64,000 bases of DNA from an uncultured Flavobacteriaceae bacterium (GTDB lineage Bacteria; Bacteroidota; Bacteroidia; Flavobacteriales; Flavobacteriaceae): assembly GCA_947488435.1 (NCBI GenBank), contig CANKZG010000002.1:310001-374000 (forward strand), written 5' to 3'. The notes below the pieces were generated by a model. The model had not been told where the DNA came from. It searched no databases and saw only the letters and a list, made by a program, of their open reading frames with translations. The position numbers and the translations under genes are program-made. Below are positions 36,108 through 45,450 of this stretch, one piece after another. Position 1 is the first letter of the stretch. Each line of letters opens with the position of its first letter.

Positions 36108-36802
36108 AATATAATGTCTTCATTAAATTTATAACCCACTCCCCAGGTCGTTAATATATAGGTAGGTTGCGCCATATCCGATTCAATTTTTGCGCGTAAT
36201 CGGTTAATATGAGAATTTACTGTGTGTTCATAGCCATCAAAATTATAACCCCATATGATATTTAATAGGTCAGTTCTAGAATAATTTCTACCTGGATTAG
36301 AAGCCATCAGTACTAATAATTCAAACTCTTTAGGAGAGAGTTCAATTCGATTTTCACCCAACGTAACTTTACGCATTTCTACATCAATTTGTAAACCAGG
36401 AAAAGACAAAATTGATGATTTATCATCTTTTGTGGCATGAGCTTCTGCTCTTCGAATAACGGCTTTTATTCTAGCTAGCAGTTCACGAATGCTAAAAGGT
36501 TTCGTGATATAATCATCCGCACCTATTTCTAAACCAAGAACTCTATCTATTTCTTCCGACTTTGCTGTAAGCATAATAACAGGCGTATTTTTCTTAGTTC
36601 GGAGCGATTTACATACTTCAACCCCATCCATACGTGGCAAAGTAAGATCCAAAAGAACAAGATCATAATCGTTCTCTAAGGCCATTTCCAAACCGGTTTC
36701 ACCATTCATTGCTTTAGTCGTATGATATACGGAATCTTTCAAATGAATTTCCAAAAGCCGAATAATTTCCGGATCATCTTCTATAATAAGAATGTGTTTC
36801 AT
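36104..36802 (-). CDS. OmpR-family response regulator
   Basis: A 232-residue regulator: receiver domain with acidic IIEDD near the start, phospho-acceptor in DLVLLDLTLPRMDG (Asp at about residue 52) and KPFS, then a winged-helix DNA-binding domain (about 130-228) with LSPKEFELLVLMASNPGRNYSR and HTVNSHINRLRAKIE. It is the partner of the kinase downstream. Regulon unknown. Confidence 0.93.
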   Translation of the reverse strand: MKHILIIEDDPEIIRLLEIHLKDSVYHTTKAMNGETGLEMALENDYDLVLLDLTLPRMDGVEVCKSLRTKKNTPVIMLTAKSEEIDRVLGLEIGADDYITKPFSIRELLARIKAVIRRAEAHATKDDKSSILSFPGLQIDVEMRKVTLGENRIELSPKEFELLVLMASNPGRNYSRTDLLNIIWGYNFDGYEHTVNSHINRLRAKIESDMAQPTYILTTWGVGYKFNEDIIL

Positions 36803-37031
36803 CTATTTTGAGGTACTAAACAAATTAAAAACTATCACAATAAAATAACAAGAACAGAAATATTTTAATCCCTACGAAGGTACTTTTTTTTGGGCATCAC
36901 CAAAAATCATCAAATAAATTTCGGTATTTGATCCGTTAGCGGTAAATGGATTTAGTATGAAGTGGTTTTATTGATAGCAACATATGCATACAATAAGCTT
37001 TATGCATAATGCAGCCAGACAGTTATCTGCA

Positions 37032-37508
37032 TTACCATGGTTCAATTTTATTTAATTTTTCAAAATCATATTCACCTATTTGATTTTTACGGTGTTTAAA
37101 AGTAATTATGGTAAGTCCGAATAATAAGATGTATAAAACAAAAATAATACTGCCCAAGGGTAAAAATGTTGCCGGAATCACATATTCTTGGTAATCTGTG
37201 TAGCAGGATAGGGTATAGGCAGTTTCTAAGATTTTATATAAATAAACAAATAGAATTACATACATAGCATATTCTAAATTGCGCATCTGCGGATCTGGAA
37301 TCTCGTCTTCTTTAATTTTGAACCATATTACATAGAGGTATATAAAATGAACTATGGTGAGCAAGGGAAAAATGTAATTATCGAATTTAAAAAAGTAAAA
37401 TTTATTGGTAAATAAACCATAGAAGCTAAAAACACTTAATGCTATTAGGCAAATTATAGTTAGCAAAAGTGTAATACGCCATGTAAATAGTCGCAGTAAA
37501 AATCTCAT
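37032..37508 (-). CDS. Small four-helix membrane protein
   Basis: A 158-residue protein with four hydrophobic segments (about 12-32, 43-63, 78-100, 112-135) and an acidic tail. Not recognised. The arrangement of the second and third helices (LYVIWF followed later by YLYKILETAYTL) is reminiscent of the modules in the proteins at 3504-4073 (LLVIWF, AFQLFEVLYS) and 5053-6270, so it may belong to the same loose family. Monocistronic. Confidence 0.65.
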   Translation of the reverse strand: MRFLLRLFTWRITLLLTIICLIALSVFSFYGLFTNKFYFFKFDNYIFPLLTIVHFIYLYVIWFKIKEDEIPDPQMRNLEYAMYVILFVYLYKILETAYTLSCYTDYQEYVIPATFLPLGSIIFVLYILLFGLTIITFKHRKNQIGEYDFEKLNKIEPW

Positions 37509-37682
37509 AAGTAGGTTTCTTAGTTTTGGGAACTACATTCGGTTTTAGTAACGGTATCGACATTCAGATTATTTTAAAAAAATCGATGAACGGAATCTAA
37601 TGTTGGGTAATGCCAATAAACTGTGGTGAAAAGATGATGTTTTCTTTTCTTCCTCTATACACTATAATTATGAGAATTATAT

Positions 37683-38894
37683 TTATTTTTTCTTAAAAGG
37701 GAACCATTTAAAATAGGTAAGGCTTCGCCACAACCATTCTAAAGGACCATAATTAAAGCGAGAAAGCCACCATTTGCTCCACCATATTTGTAGTATAAGA
37801 ATACCAATGGCGATCAGGAAGGTATATCTATTTGGAATTTGACCCAAATAACCTAAACCCCATCCAAAAAATATAAAAGTACCTATAATACTCTGCATAA
37901 AGTAGTTGGTTAGTGCCATTCTTCCATATGGAGCAAATACCTTTAACCTTTGTGCTCCTTTTGTGCTGCGATAGGCCATTACAAAAAGTACAATAATAAT
38001 TATGGTGAGGCAAAAATTAAAAAGATCAACCCCAGTAAGTCCAAACATGACCATCCAATTATCAAAGGAAACATTAGGTCCTGCACTTGCAAAAAAACCA
38101 ATTACGATTCCAATACTAACAACAAGTGTAATTAATGATCCAATAAGCAACTTGCGAACTAGTTTTTTGTTTTCCTTATAATTCTGAAAGAACCCTGTTC
38201 TACCAGCATATAATCCCAACAAGAAAAAACCGAACGTGAGATATGCCCTAGAAAAAACCCCCAACTGAAAATCCATTTTAGTAAGATGTCCATCTGTAGA
38301 ATTGGCTATTACTACCTCTGTAAAAGATCCATTTTTAATGGTCTCATAGTAAGCAATCACGTCGGGACTATCTGGTTGAAAACCAAAGGCACCAAATATA
38401 CCTTCGCCACCAGTAATTGCAAAAACAATATACCTGCCTATCCCAAGAAATAAAACACCTGTAATAACCAATAACCATCTATTATGAATTTTATAAAATG
38501 GGATTAAAAAAATACCTAGCGCCGCGTATATCGTTAAGATATCGCCTTTATAAAAAGCATGATGAACAAAACCAATGCCCATAAGAAGTATAATACGCCA
38601 TAAAAACCGTCCTCCGAAGTTTGCTCCTTTTTGTGCAGCATTACGCATTTGAATAAAAAAACTTAGTCCAAAAAGAAAAGAGAATAGCGCAAAGAATTTA
38701 CCGGATAAAAAGAAGCTAATGCCTTGTTTTACAATTTGATCTATAATACCAGGGTTAGTACCTTCAATAAAACTTTGTGTAGCGGGGCCTCCAATGTAAT
38801 TTTCTACCATATGAACAATTACAATTCCGGCTAGAGCAAAACCTCTTAAGGCATCGATGATATCGATTCTTTTGTTTGTGGTGACAACTGACAT
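37683..38894 (-). CDS. DUF418 family membrane protein
   Basis: A 403-residue multi-pass protein of the YeiB/DUF418 type: it starts with RIDIIDALRGFALAGIVIVHM, the acyltransferase-3-like opening, has about ten membrane segments, and ends with the DUF418 signature GRMALTNYFMQSIIGTFIFFG and FNYGPLEWLWRSLTYFKW. Function of the family is not established; transport or membrane acyl transfer has been proposed. Confidence 0.9.
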   Translation of the reverse strand: MSVVTTNKRIDIIDALRGFALAGIVIVHMVENYIGGPATQSFIEGTNPGIIDQIVKQGISFFLSGKFFALFSFLFGLSFFIQMRNAAQKGANFGGRFLWRIILLMGIGFVHHAFYKGDILTIYAALGIFLIPFYKIHNRWLLVITGVLFLGIGRYIVFAITGGEGIFGAFGFQPDSPDVIAYYETIKNGSFTEVVIANSTDGHLTKMDFQLGVFSRAYLTFGFFLLGLYAGRTGFFQNYKENKKLVRKLLIGSLITLVVSIGIVIGFFASAGPNVSFDNWMVMFGLTGVDLFNFCLTIIIIVLFVMAYRSTKGAQRLKVFAPYGRMALTNYFMQSIIGTFIFFGWGLGYLGQIPNRYTFLIAIGILILQIWWSKWWLSRFNYGPLEWLWRSLTYFKWFPFKKK

Positions 38895-39035
38895 GATGAA
38901 CGAATTTGATTGATACTTAAGAGACGTTCAAAATAACTTTTAGTTACGATTTTGCCTTCTTTTCTGTTATATTTTTAGCTGAATAACTAAAGTGTCCCGA
39001 TAGGAATGAATTTATTTTAAAATAAAAGCAGCAAA

Positions 39036-39075
39036 AAGCCCTATTAAAATCAAATGATAATTTTCAACAGGGCTT
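39036..39075 (-). terminator. Terminator after the 39088-39528 gene
   Basis: On the minus strand AAGCCCTGTTGAAAA pairs with TTTTAATAGGGCTT across a short loop, followed by TTTG and further T-rich sequence; it lies 12 bases past the stop. Confidence 0.7.
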
Positions 39076-39087
39076 GGTTATATTGTT

Positions 39088-39528
39088 TTATTTGAGCCAG
39101 CCTTTTTGCGCAGCAGAACGGGACAACACTACTAATAGCAGTCCAATAATGATAACTATAATAGGCATTACGATCGCATTAAAAACATCGTACGCTTCTG
39201 CAGCGTTGGTTCCAAAAAAATAATAACATGCTCGGATGATTACAGCAAGAACAGAAATTAATAAAACAGGACGTGCCCATTTTTTACGAATAATAAGAAA
39301 TATTGACCCTAGAACGCCTCCCCAAACAGCAATGGCGAACATTGCAGTAACCCATGAAGGTGTGTTCTCTATAAGTAAGCGTTGCGGCTCAGGAAGAGCA
39401 GCTTTAATTTCATCGGTCATATACGCTTCTGCCAAGTAAGCTGCCGCCCCTATAAGATTCCATAGCAACGCAAGAATACTAACGATTAAAAACCATACAG
39501 GTGGTTTTACAGTTGATTTACTAGTCAT
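39088..39528 (-). CDS. Four-helix integral membrane protein, unknown
   Basis: A 146-residue protein with four membrane helices (about 10-30, 60-80, 87-107, 116-136). The start PPVWFLIVSILALLWNLIGAAAYLAEAYMT is distinctive, and I recall similar proteins in marine flavobacteria and proteobacteria annotated as hypothetical. No functional motif seen. Own terminator; own upstream region. Confidence 0.75.
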   Translation of the reverse strand: MTSKSTVKPPVWFLIVSILALLWNLIGAAAYLAEAYMTDEIKAALPEPQRLLIENTPSWVTAMFAIAVWGGVLGSIFLIIRKKWARPVLLISVLAVIIRACYYFFGTNAAEAYDVFNAIVMPIIVIIIGLLLVVLSRSAAQKGWLK

Positions 39529-39671
39529 ATTTATTTGGTTTTTAGTTAATTATCAAAGTCAAAATACAAAAAAACAACGTATTAACGTATTTGCATAGTA
39601 TTGGTGCTAGCAGTGATTATAAAAAAAATGAATAAAAGATTCGGGCGTTTTTGCATCTAAATTCTCTTAGG

Positions 39672-40395
39672 CTAGTCCCTGGAGAGGATCCTTAATATAT
39701 ACCAAAACAACAGCATTAATGAAGCAAATAAGCCTAGAGATGCTGCTACATATTGATCTTCTTGATACTTGTGCACCATATTTGAAGTTTGGTATAAGAT
39801 AGACCCTGAGGCTAAAACAATCATTCCAACACTAAACCAAAGCCCTAGATTGAAACCAAAAATAACGCCAGCAACAATTAACCCAATAGCAATAAAAAAG
39901 CCAATGGTTAATGCAGATTTTAAAAAGGAAAAATCTTTTTTTGTTACAAATACGATCGCCGATAAACCTGTAAACAACGATAGTGTTAAAATTGCCGCTT
40001 GATTTAAAATATTGTAAGCCCCGTCTCCCGCGATATTAATGGCAATAAATATTAATGGCAATAAATATTAAAGGAATAAAAATGAAGGCTTCAGCAGCAA
40101 CATATAATAGTAAAGCCAAATATTGTGTTGTTTGCTCCTTACTTTTTAACGCTAGTCCTTCCGCATAATTTGTAATAAACATAAAGCCTCCAAGAAGCAG
40201 CAACCATGTCCAGCCTTGCGTTAATGACAAAGCAAAATTGACGATAGGATCAATTTGAAAAAATAGGGTTTCAATAAGAATGAAAAGTAAAACTGCTCCA
40301 GCTAGATGTGTATAGGTTTTTCTGTAAAATGCAGCTCGTGTTTCCTCATTCAATCGAGCTATAGGTTGAAAATTGGGAACTTCATGATTTTCCAT
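39672..40395 (-). pseudogene. Bax inhibitor-1/YccA family gene broken by a 16-bp tandem duplication
   Basis: The ATG at 40395 opens a frame with the BI-1/YccA N-terminus (FYRKTYTHLAGAVLLFIL, then NYAEGLALKSKEQTTQYLALLLYVAAEAFIFIPL). It runs into a stop after IFIAINIYCH near 40036. The family C-terminus continues in another frame from the same point (IFIAINIAGDGAYNILNQAA and further helices) to 39672. The break falls exactly on two adjacent copies of a 16-base unit; removing one copy restores a continuous frame of 235 residues, the normal family length with seven helices. So this is either a recent inactivating slippage event, a phase-variable state, or a sequencing/assembly error. Confidence 0.88.
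40035..40066. repeat. 16-bp tandem duplication inside the BI-1 gene
   Basis: attaatggcaataaat occurs at 40035-40050 and again at 40051-40066, and a further five bases of the unit follow. The period of 16 is not a multiple of 3, hence the frameshift. Confidence 0.95.
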
Positions 40396-40518
40396 AGGGT
40401 AAGGTTATTGATTTAAAGATCAGCAAACGCGATATTCTTTTCAGAATTACAATTGTTGGTTGAAAAGTAATTAAATTCGTTGAAAGACTTCAATTCTAAT
40501 GAATATTTATTGGTGTAG

Positions 40519-41307
40519 ATGATTCATAAAAAACGCTATTCATACTGCATAACGTTGCAGTTTCTTGGATTCCGATATAGTGGCTGGCAAAAACAACCGG
40601 GTCAAAAAACTATTGAAGGAATGTTGCTAAAAACTTTCCGGTACGTATTACCAAATATCAAAGTTAAGATTTTAGGTGCGGGTAGGACAGACGCCAAAGT
40701 ATCTGCTTTGTCGGGAGCTTTTCAACTGTTTGTAGAAGAACAACTCGAAGATCTTGAAACATTTTTAAGCATATTGAACAAAAATTTGCCACCCGATATT
40801 CGAGTGCTAACAATAAAGCCTGTTGATGAGCATTTTAATATAATTCATGACAAAAAACAAAAAGAGTACATCTATTTGTTTTCAAATGAGGTAAAAAATC
40901 ATCCGTTTGCTGCACCATTTATGGTGAATGTAGCTGAAAACATAGACATTGAATTAATGAAAAAAGGAGCACAACTGTTTGAAGGTACTCATGATTTTCA
41001 TTGTTATACTGCCAGAATGCGACCTAACAGTACCTTTGTTAGAACTATTGAAAAATGCGAGATAAGTAAGAATACCATACTTAAGGCAAATTTTTTTCCG
41101 GAGCAAAGTTATATTTTAACCGTAAAGGGAGATGGTTTTATGCGCTATCAGATTCGAATGCTAATGGGAACACTTATATTATTAGGGAAAAAAGAACTCA
41201 CTCTAGATCAAATTAAAACTTCTCTTTCAGGAGAACTTGACTTACAATTAAACTATGTTGCTCCAGGTTCGGGACTAATATTAAATGCTTTAGATTTTAA
41301 GTCGTAA
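40519..41307 (+). CDS. truA: TruA-like tRNA pseudouridine synthase
   Basis: Family makes pseudouridine at positions 38-40 of tRNA. The 262-residue protein has the TruA opening LQFLGFRYSGWQKQPGQKTIEG, the catalytic aspartate in GAGRTDAKVSAL (about residues 54-65), YIYLF, the cysteine-containing FEGTHDFHCYTA and FMRYQIRMLMGTLILLG. The segment after the catalytic Asp is normally GVHA and is KVSA here, and several spacings differ, so this may be a divergent paralogue with another target. Confidence 0.82.
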   Translation: MIHKKRYSYCITLQFLGFRYSGWQKQPGQKTIEGMLLKTFRYVLPNIKVKILGAGRTDAKVSALSGAFQLFVEEQLEDLETFLSILNKNLPPDIRVLTIKPVDEHFNIIHDKKQKEYIYLFSNEVKNHPFAAPFMVNVAENIDIELMKKGAQLFEGTHDFHCYTARMRPNSTFVRTIEKCEISKNTILKANFFPEQSYILTVKGDGFMRYQIRMLMGTLILLGKKELTLDQIKTSLSGELDLQLNYVAPGSGLILNALDFKS

Positions 41308-41330
41308 TTTTTTTTGTATTTTGGAAAGAA

Positions 41331-42215
41331 ATGTTCAGTATGCAACAGTGGATGTATGTTCTCCTTTTTATTGCAATAGCCTATATTGTAATAAGTATAC
41401 TGCTCTTTTTTTTGCAGGACTTTTTAATGTTCAAACCTGAAAAACTTCCACAAGAGTTTCAGTTTTATTATGAAAATCAGGAAACGGAAGAGTATAATAT
41501 CGAAACTAGGGATGGTGCCATAATCAATGGTCTTCGTTTTAAAGTTAAAAACCCCAAGGGAGTTGTATTTTACCTCAAAGGAAATTCTAAAAGTATCAAG
41601 GGCTGGGGTAAATTTGCTGTTGATTTTACCCGACATAATTATGATGTAATTATGGTAGATTATAGAGGTTTCGGGAAAAGTACAGGACGACGGACGCAAA
41701 AAGCTATAAAAAGAGACATGCAACTGATATATAATAAGATAAAGGAGAATGTATCTGAAAAGTATATTATATTATACGGACGTTCCCTCGGTTCTGGTTT
41801 TGCCACCAAACTAGCTTCAATTAATAATCCAAGAATGCTCATTTTAGATGCCCCGTACTATAGTCTTAGCAAGGTGGCAAAAAAGTATATTCCCTTTATG
41901 CCATTATCTTTGCTTATTAAGTTTCCCATGCCTACCTATAAATGGATGAAATACGTGAATTGTCCTATTCATATTATTCATGGTACAGATGACAAACTTA
42001 TTCCCTATAAGACAAGCGTTAAGTTATCTAAAATTAAACCTAAAACAACTAGATTATACACCGTAATAGGCGGGGGGCATAAAAACCTAAACACCTTTAC
42101 TGCCTATCATAAAATGCTTAGTGAAATTATTCGCTCAACTCCCAAAGTTGTGAATTTAGAAGGTTCAAGTATCCATGTTAAGCATGTCTCAAAAAAAGCC
42201 AATGCAAAAACTTAA
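41331..42215 (+). CDS. Membrane-anchored alpha/beta hydrolase, copy 1
   Basis: A 294-residue protein with an N-terminal membrane anchor (about residues 8-28) and a hydrolase domain of the BEM46/ABHD13 type. The nucleophile elbow is GRSLGSG (about 150-156, Ser152), the acid is in HGTDDKLIPY (about 221-230) and the histidine in GGGHKNL (about 248-254). An aspartate-rich start of the fold reads VVFYLKGNSKSIKGWG where the usual oxyanion HGN is KGN. Its end overlaps the next gene, a clear paralogue, by up to 41 bases. Confidence 0.85.
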   Translation: MFSMQQWMYVLLFIAIAYIVISILLFFLQDFLMFKPEKLPQEFQFYYENQETEEYNIETRDGAIINGLRFKVKNPKGVVFYLKGNSKSIKGWGKFAVDFTRHNYDVIMVDYRGFGKSTGRRTQKAIKRDMQLIYNKIKENVSEKYIILYGRSLGSGFATKLASINNPRMLILDAPYYSLSKVAKKYIPFMPLSLLIKFPMPTYKWMKYVNCPIHIIHGTDDKLIPYKTSVKLSKIKPKTTRLYTVIGGGHKNLNTFTAYHKMLSEIIRSTPKVVNLEGSSIHVKHVSKKANAKT

Positions 42216-42999
42216 GAAGGTAGCAAAACTGCTATTAATTGTTTATTTACTATTACTACCAATGCTCTATTTCTTTCAAAAGAAGATTATTTTTTTACCA
42301 ACAACTTTACCACAAAATTATGCCTACTCTTTTTCTGAAGATTTTAAAGAAGTATTTCTTAAAACTGAAGATGGAGCATCGCTTAATGCACTTCATTTTA
42401 AACAAGAAAACCCTAAAGGCGTGATCCTTTATTTTCATGGAAATGCGGGAGACTTGTCGCGATGGGGAAAAATTGTAACTTATTTTGTCGCTAGATCGTA
42501 TGACGTAGTGGTTATGGATTATAGAACTTATGGTAAAAGCAGCGGAACACTTAGCGAGGATGCCTTATATAGTGATGCACAACTTTTCTATGAATATGTC
42601 TTGAAAACCTATAACGAGGACAAGATTACGGTTTACGGACGTTCATTAGGAACAGGAATTGCTGCTCGATTGACAGCAGACAATAAACCCAAACAACTGA
42701 TATTAGAAACCCCTTATTATAGTTTGACCGAAATTGCGCAAAAAAGATTCCCATTACTTCCTGTAAAATGGTTGCTAAAATTTAAATTCCCATCCTTTGA
42801 ATACGTGAATAATATTGATTGTCCCATTACCATTTTTCATGGAACAAGGGATAAAGTGATCCCATTTAACTCAGGGAAAAAATTATTTGATGCTATACCA
42901 AGCAAAAATAAAATGTTCTACAGCATCAAATATGGTTCGCATAATAACCTTGCTGATTTTAAGGAGTATCAACTTGGAATTGATAAGGTGCTAAAATGA
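42175..42999 (+). CDS. Membrane-anchored alpha/beta hydrolase, copy 2
   Basis: A 274-residue paralogue of the preceding gene: anchor at about residues 16-34, LYFHGNAGDLSRWG (the canonical HGN oxyanion motif, unlike copy 1), nucleophile GRSLGTG (about 154-160), acid in HGTRDKVIPF and histidine in YGSHNNL. ATG 42175 gives the long form; ATG 42184 or 42202 are alternatives that reduce the overlap with copy 1. Substrate unknown. Converges with cysM. Confidence 0.85.
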   Translation: MLSMSQKKPMQKLKKVAKLLLIVYLLLLPMLYFFQKKIIFLPTTLPQNYAYSFSEDFKEVFLKTEDGASLNALHFKQENPKGVILYFHGNAGDLSRWGKIVTYFVARSYDVVVMDYRTYGKSSGTLSEDALYSDAQLFYEYVLKTYNEDKITVYGRSLGTGIAARLTADNKPKQLILETPYYSLTEIAQKRFPLLPVKWLLKFKFPSFEYVNNIDCPITIFHGTRDKVIPFNSGKKLFDAIPSKNKMFYSIKYGSHNNLADFKEYQLGIDKVLK

Positions 43000-43000
43000 T

Positions 43001-43885
43001 TTAATCGAAGAGATTAGACGATAAGTAGCGATCTCCTCGGTCACAAATTATAGATACAATAGTGCCTCTTTCTAGTGTTTTTGCCAGTTTAAGTGCTATT
43101 GTTGCCGCTCCTCCGCTACTCATTCCAGAAAAAATACCTTCTTCTTTTGCTAATTTTTTTGCCATCGTACGTGCTTCCAATTCACTGACCTCTAGAATTT
43201 GATCCACTTTGCTGCGATTAAAAATTTTTGGTAAATAGGCTTCTTCCCATTTCCGTATTCCTGGTATTCTAGATCCGTCTGTTGGTTGAACTCCTACTAT
43301 TTGTATATCCGGATTTTGTTCTTTTAAATAGGTAGAGGTGCCCATTATAGTGCCCGTAGTTCCCATAGCAGATACAAAATGTGTAATTTCACCCTGGGTA
43401 TCTCTCCAAATTTCAGGTCCGGTTGATTTATAATGCGCTTTCCAATTATCATCGTTACCAAATTGGTTCAACATAATATACCCATCACTTTTTACTTTTT
43501 CCTCGGCATAATCTCGTGCTCCTTCAATACCTACATCTGAAGAAGTTAGGGTTACTTTTGCTCCATATGCGCGCATCGTTTGAACACGTTCTTTGGTGGA
43601 ATTTTCAGGCATCACCAGTTCAATATCTAAACCATAAATCCCAGCGATCATTGCTAATGCAATACCTGTATTTCCACTAGTTGCCTCAATTAATTTGGAA
43701 TCTTTGGTGATAATACCACGTTCCAAACCACTTTTAATCATATTAGAAGCCGCTCGATCTTTAACGCTGCCTCCCGGGTTGTGTCCTTCAAGTTTAAAAA
43801 AGACATTTACATTGGGATTGGTATTTAATACCTTAGAAGCTACAATAGGAGTATTGCCAACTAAATCCAGAATATTATGAGACAT
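43001..43885 (-). CDS. cysM: Cysteine synthase B
   Basis: PLP-dependent O-acetylserine sulfhydrylase making cysteine. 294 residues from ATG 43885 (MSHNILDLVGNTPIV); longer frames run into the upstream gene. The PLP lysine is in NPGGSVKDRAA (about residues 38-48), with EATSGNTGIALA and the phosphate loop GTTGTIMG, then EEGIFSGMSSGGA. The KFEGHNPGGSVKDR spelling and C-terminal length suit CysM rather than CysK. Its start overlaps the cysE stop by 11 bases. Confidence 0.93.
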   Translation of the reverse strand: MSHNILDLVGNTPIVASKVLNTNPNVNVFFKLEGHNPGGSVKDRAASNMIKSGLERGIITKDSKLIEATSGNTGIALAMIAGIYGLDIELVMPENSTKERVQTMRAYGAKVTLTSSDVGIEGARDYAEEKVKSDGYIMLNQFGNDDNWKAHYKSTGPEIWRDTQGEITHFVSAMGTTGTIMGTSTYLKEQNPDIQIVGVQPTDGSRIPGIRKWEEAYLPKIFNRSKVDQILEVSELEARTMAKKLAKEEGIFSGMSSGGAATIALKLAKTLERGTIVSIICDRGDRYLSSNLFD

Positions 43886-44669
43886 TCGGAAGGGGTTTGA
43901 TTTTAATTTCAGGAGTATGAAAAACAGTAGAATTTGATGGAATAGAACTTGTGATCCAAGCATTACCACCGATTACGCTATTTTCACCAATTATCGTATT
44001 CCCTCCCAAAATAGTTGCATTAGCATAAATGGTGACATTATCTTCAATAGTGGGGTGACGTTTAACACTCTTTAGGCTCTTGGCAACATAGAGTCCACCA
44101 AGGGTAACCCCTTGATAAATTTTCACATTGTTTTTAATTATGGCGGTCTCTCCAATTACAATCCCTGTGCCGTGATCAATATGAAAAGAATCTCCAATTT
44201 GAGCTCCAGGATTTATATCAACACCGGTCTGGCGGTGTGCATATTCGGTCATCATACGCGGTACCAATGGAAAACCCTCTGCGTAAAGCACATGTGCTAA
44301 CCTGTAAATTGCAATGGCATAAAAACCAGGATAAGCCATATAAACCTCTTCAATGGATAATGATGCAGGATCACAGTTTACCGTAGCTTCAGCATCAAGG
44401 TTTAATTTTTCCAGAATTTTTGGTAGTTGCGCAACATATTTCTCCCATATTTTGATGCAAGGTTTTCCTTCATCCCAACATGCCAAGTCAACTAAAGTCC
44501 GAAATTCATTTTCTAAGACATTCAAATTTTCCTCCACAGGAGTATCAATGTCAAATAAGGTATAGAACAACCGATCTGTAAAAGCTTCAGCGCTTTGTTT
44601 TAACTTATAACTTAAGTTCGGCTGCTTTTTATGTTGATTAATACGTTTTATTATATCTCTTTTGTCCAT
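43875..44669 (-). CDS. cysE: Serine O-acetyltransferase
   Basis: Makes O-acetylserine for CysM, the enzyme encoded next. 264 residues from ATG 44669 (a TTG upstream at 44693 is less likely). An N-terminal helical domain is followed by hexapeptide repeats (about 150-235) with the acetyl-CoA site: GAQIGDSFHIDHGTGIVIGE carries the catalytic His-Asp pair, followed by IYQGVTLGGL and RHPTIEDNVTIYA. It is the long EpsC-like form. Tail overlap with cysM indicates a two-gene operon. Confidence 0.93.
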   Translation of the reverse strand: MDKRDIIKRINQHKKQPNLSYKLKQSAEAFTDRLFYTLFDIDTPVEENLNVLENEFRTLVDLACWDEGKPCIKIWEKYVAQLPKILEKLNLDAEATVNCDPASLSIEEVYMAYPGFYAIAIYRLAHVLYAEGFPLVPRMMTEYAHRQTGVDINPGAQIGDSFHIDHGTGIVIGETAIIKNNVKIYQGVTLGGLYVAKSLKSVKRHPTIEDNVTIYANATILGGNTIIGENSVIGGNAWITSSIPSNSTVFHTPEIKIKPLPNVS

Positions 44670-44769
44670 AATACCATTGCTTAGGTAATTCAAAATTAAC
44701 CATATATTTCAAAAACAACTCACTCGAAATGGTTAACTTTAGCTTAAAATAACACCAAATCTAGGTCGT

Positions 44770-45450
44770 ATGCAAAACGAAAGTATTACTAAGGAAGTGT
44801 TGCATTTTCTTAAAAAGTTAGAAAAGAACAATACCAGAGAATGGTTTACTGAAAATAAAAAAACCTTTAAACGACACGAAACAGCAGTAAAAGCATTTTA
44901 CAATCATGTTCTTGAACAACTTAATACGCATGATGAGATTGAAAAATTAAAAATGTTTCGCATATACAGAGATGTGCGATTTTCCCATGATAAAACACCA
45001 TATAAAACACATTTTGCAGGTTCGTTTTCAAGGTCGGGAGCGCGTCTTAGAGGAGGATATTACCTTCGTATAAAACCAGGAGAAAGTTTTGTTGCAACTG
45101 GTTTTTGGGATCCTGGGAAAGAGGATTTATTGCGATTGCGAAAAGAATTAGAACTGGATGCTTCGGATTTTAGAAAAGTAATTGAAGATAAAAAATTTAA
45201 AAAAATATGGGGCGAACTTCAGGGGGACCAAGTAAAGACCGCACCAAAAGGTTTTGATAAAGAACATGAAAATATTGACCTTATTAAAAAGAAGCAATTT
45301 ATTTTTGTGAGAAACTTCACAGACGATGAGGTGTTGGGAGATGACTTTGGGAAGAAAATAGGAGCGTCTTTTAAGGCTATCCGACCTTACTTTGATTTGA
45401 TGAGTGATATACTTACTACAAACTTAAATGGAGAGTCTATTTTAGACTAA
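44770..45450 (+). CDS. DUF2461 family protein
   Basis: A 226-residue soluble protein of the TIGR02453/DUF2461 family: FLKKLEKNNTREWFTENKKTFK near the start, then FRIYRDVRFSHDKTPYKTHFAGSF (the most conserved block) and GGYYLRIKPGESFVATGFWDP. Function unknown. Tail-to-tail overlap of 9 bases with the next gene. Confidence 0.9.
   Translation: MQNESITKEVLHFLKKLEKNNTREWFTENKKTFKRHETAVKAFYNHVLEQLNTHDEIEKLKMFRIYRDVRFSHDKTPYKTHFAGSFSRSGARLRGGYYLRIKPGESFVATGFWDPGKEDLLRLRKELELDASDFRKVIEDKKFKKIWGELQGDQVKTAPKGFDKEHENIDLIKKKQFIFVRNFTDDEVLGDDFGKKIGASFKAIRPYFDLMSDILTTNLNGESILD

Noticed and set aside
37582-37589. Single TCGATGAA matching the motif of the 4385-4453 array, upstream of the 37032-37508 gene
   Set aside because: Only one copy, opposite orientation relative to the gene and no phased neighbours; chance is sufficient.
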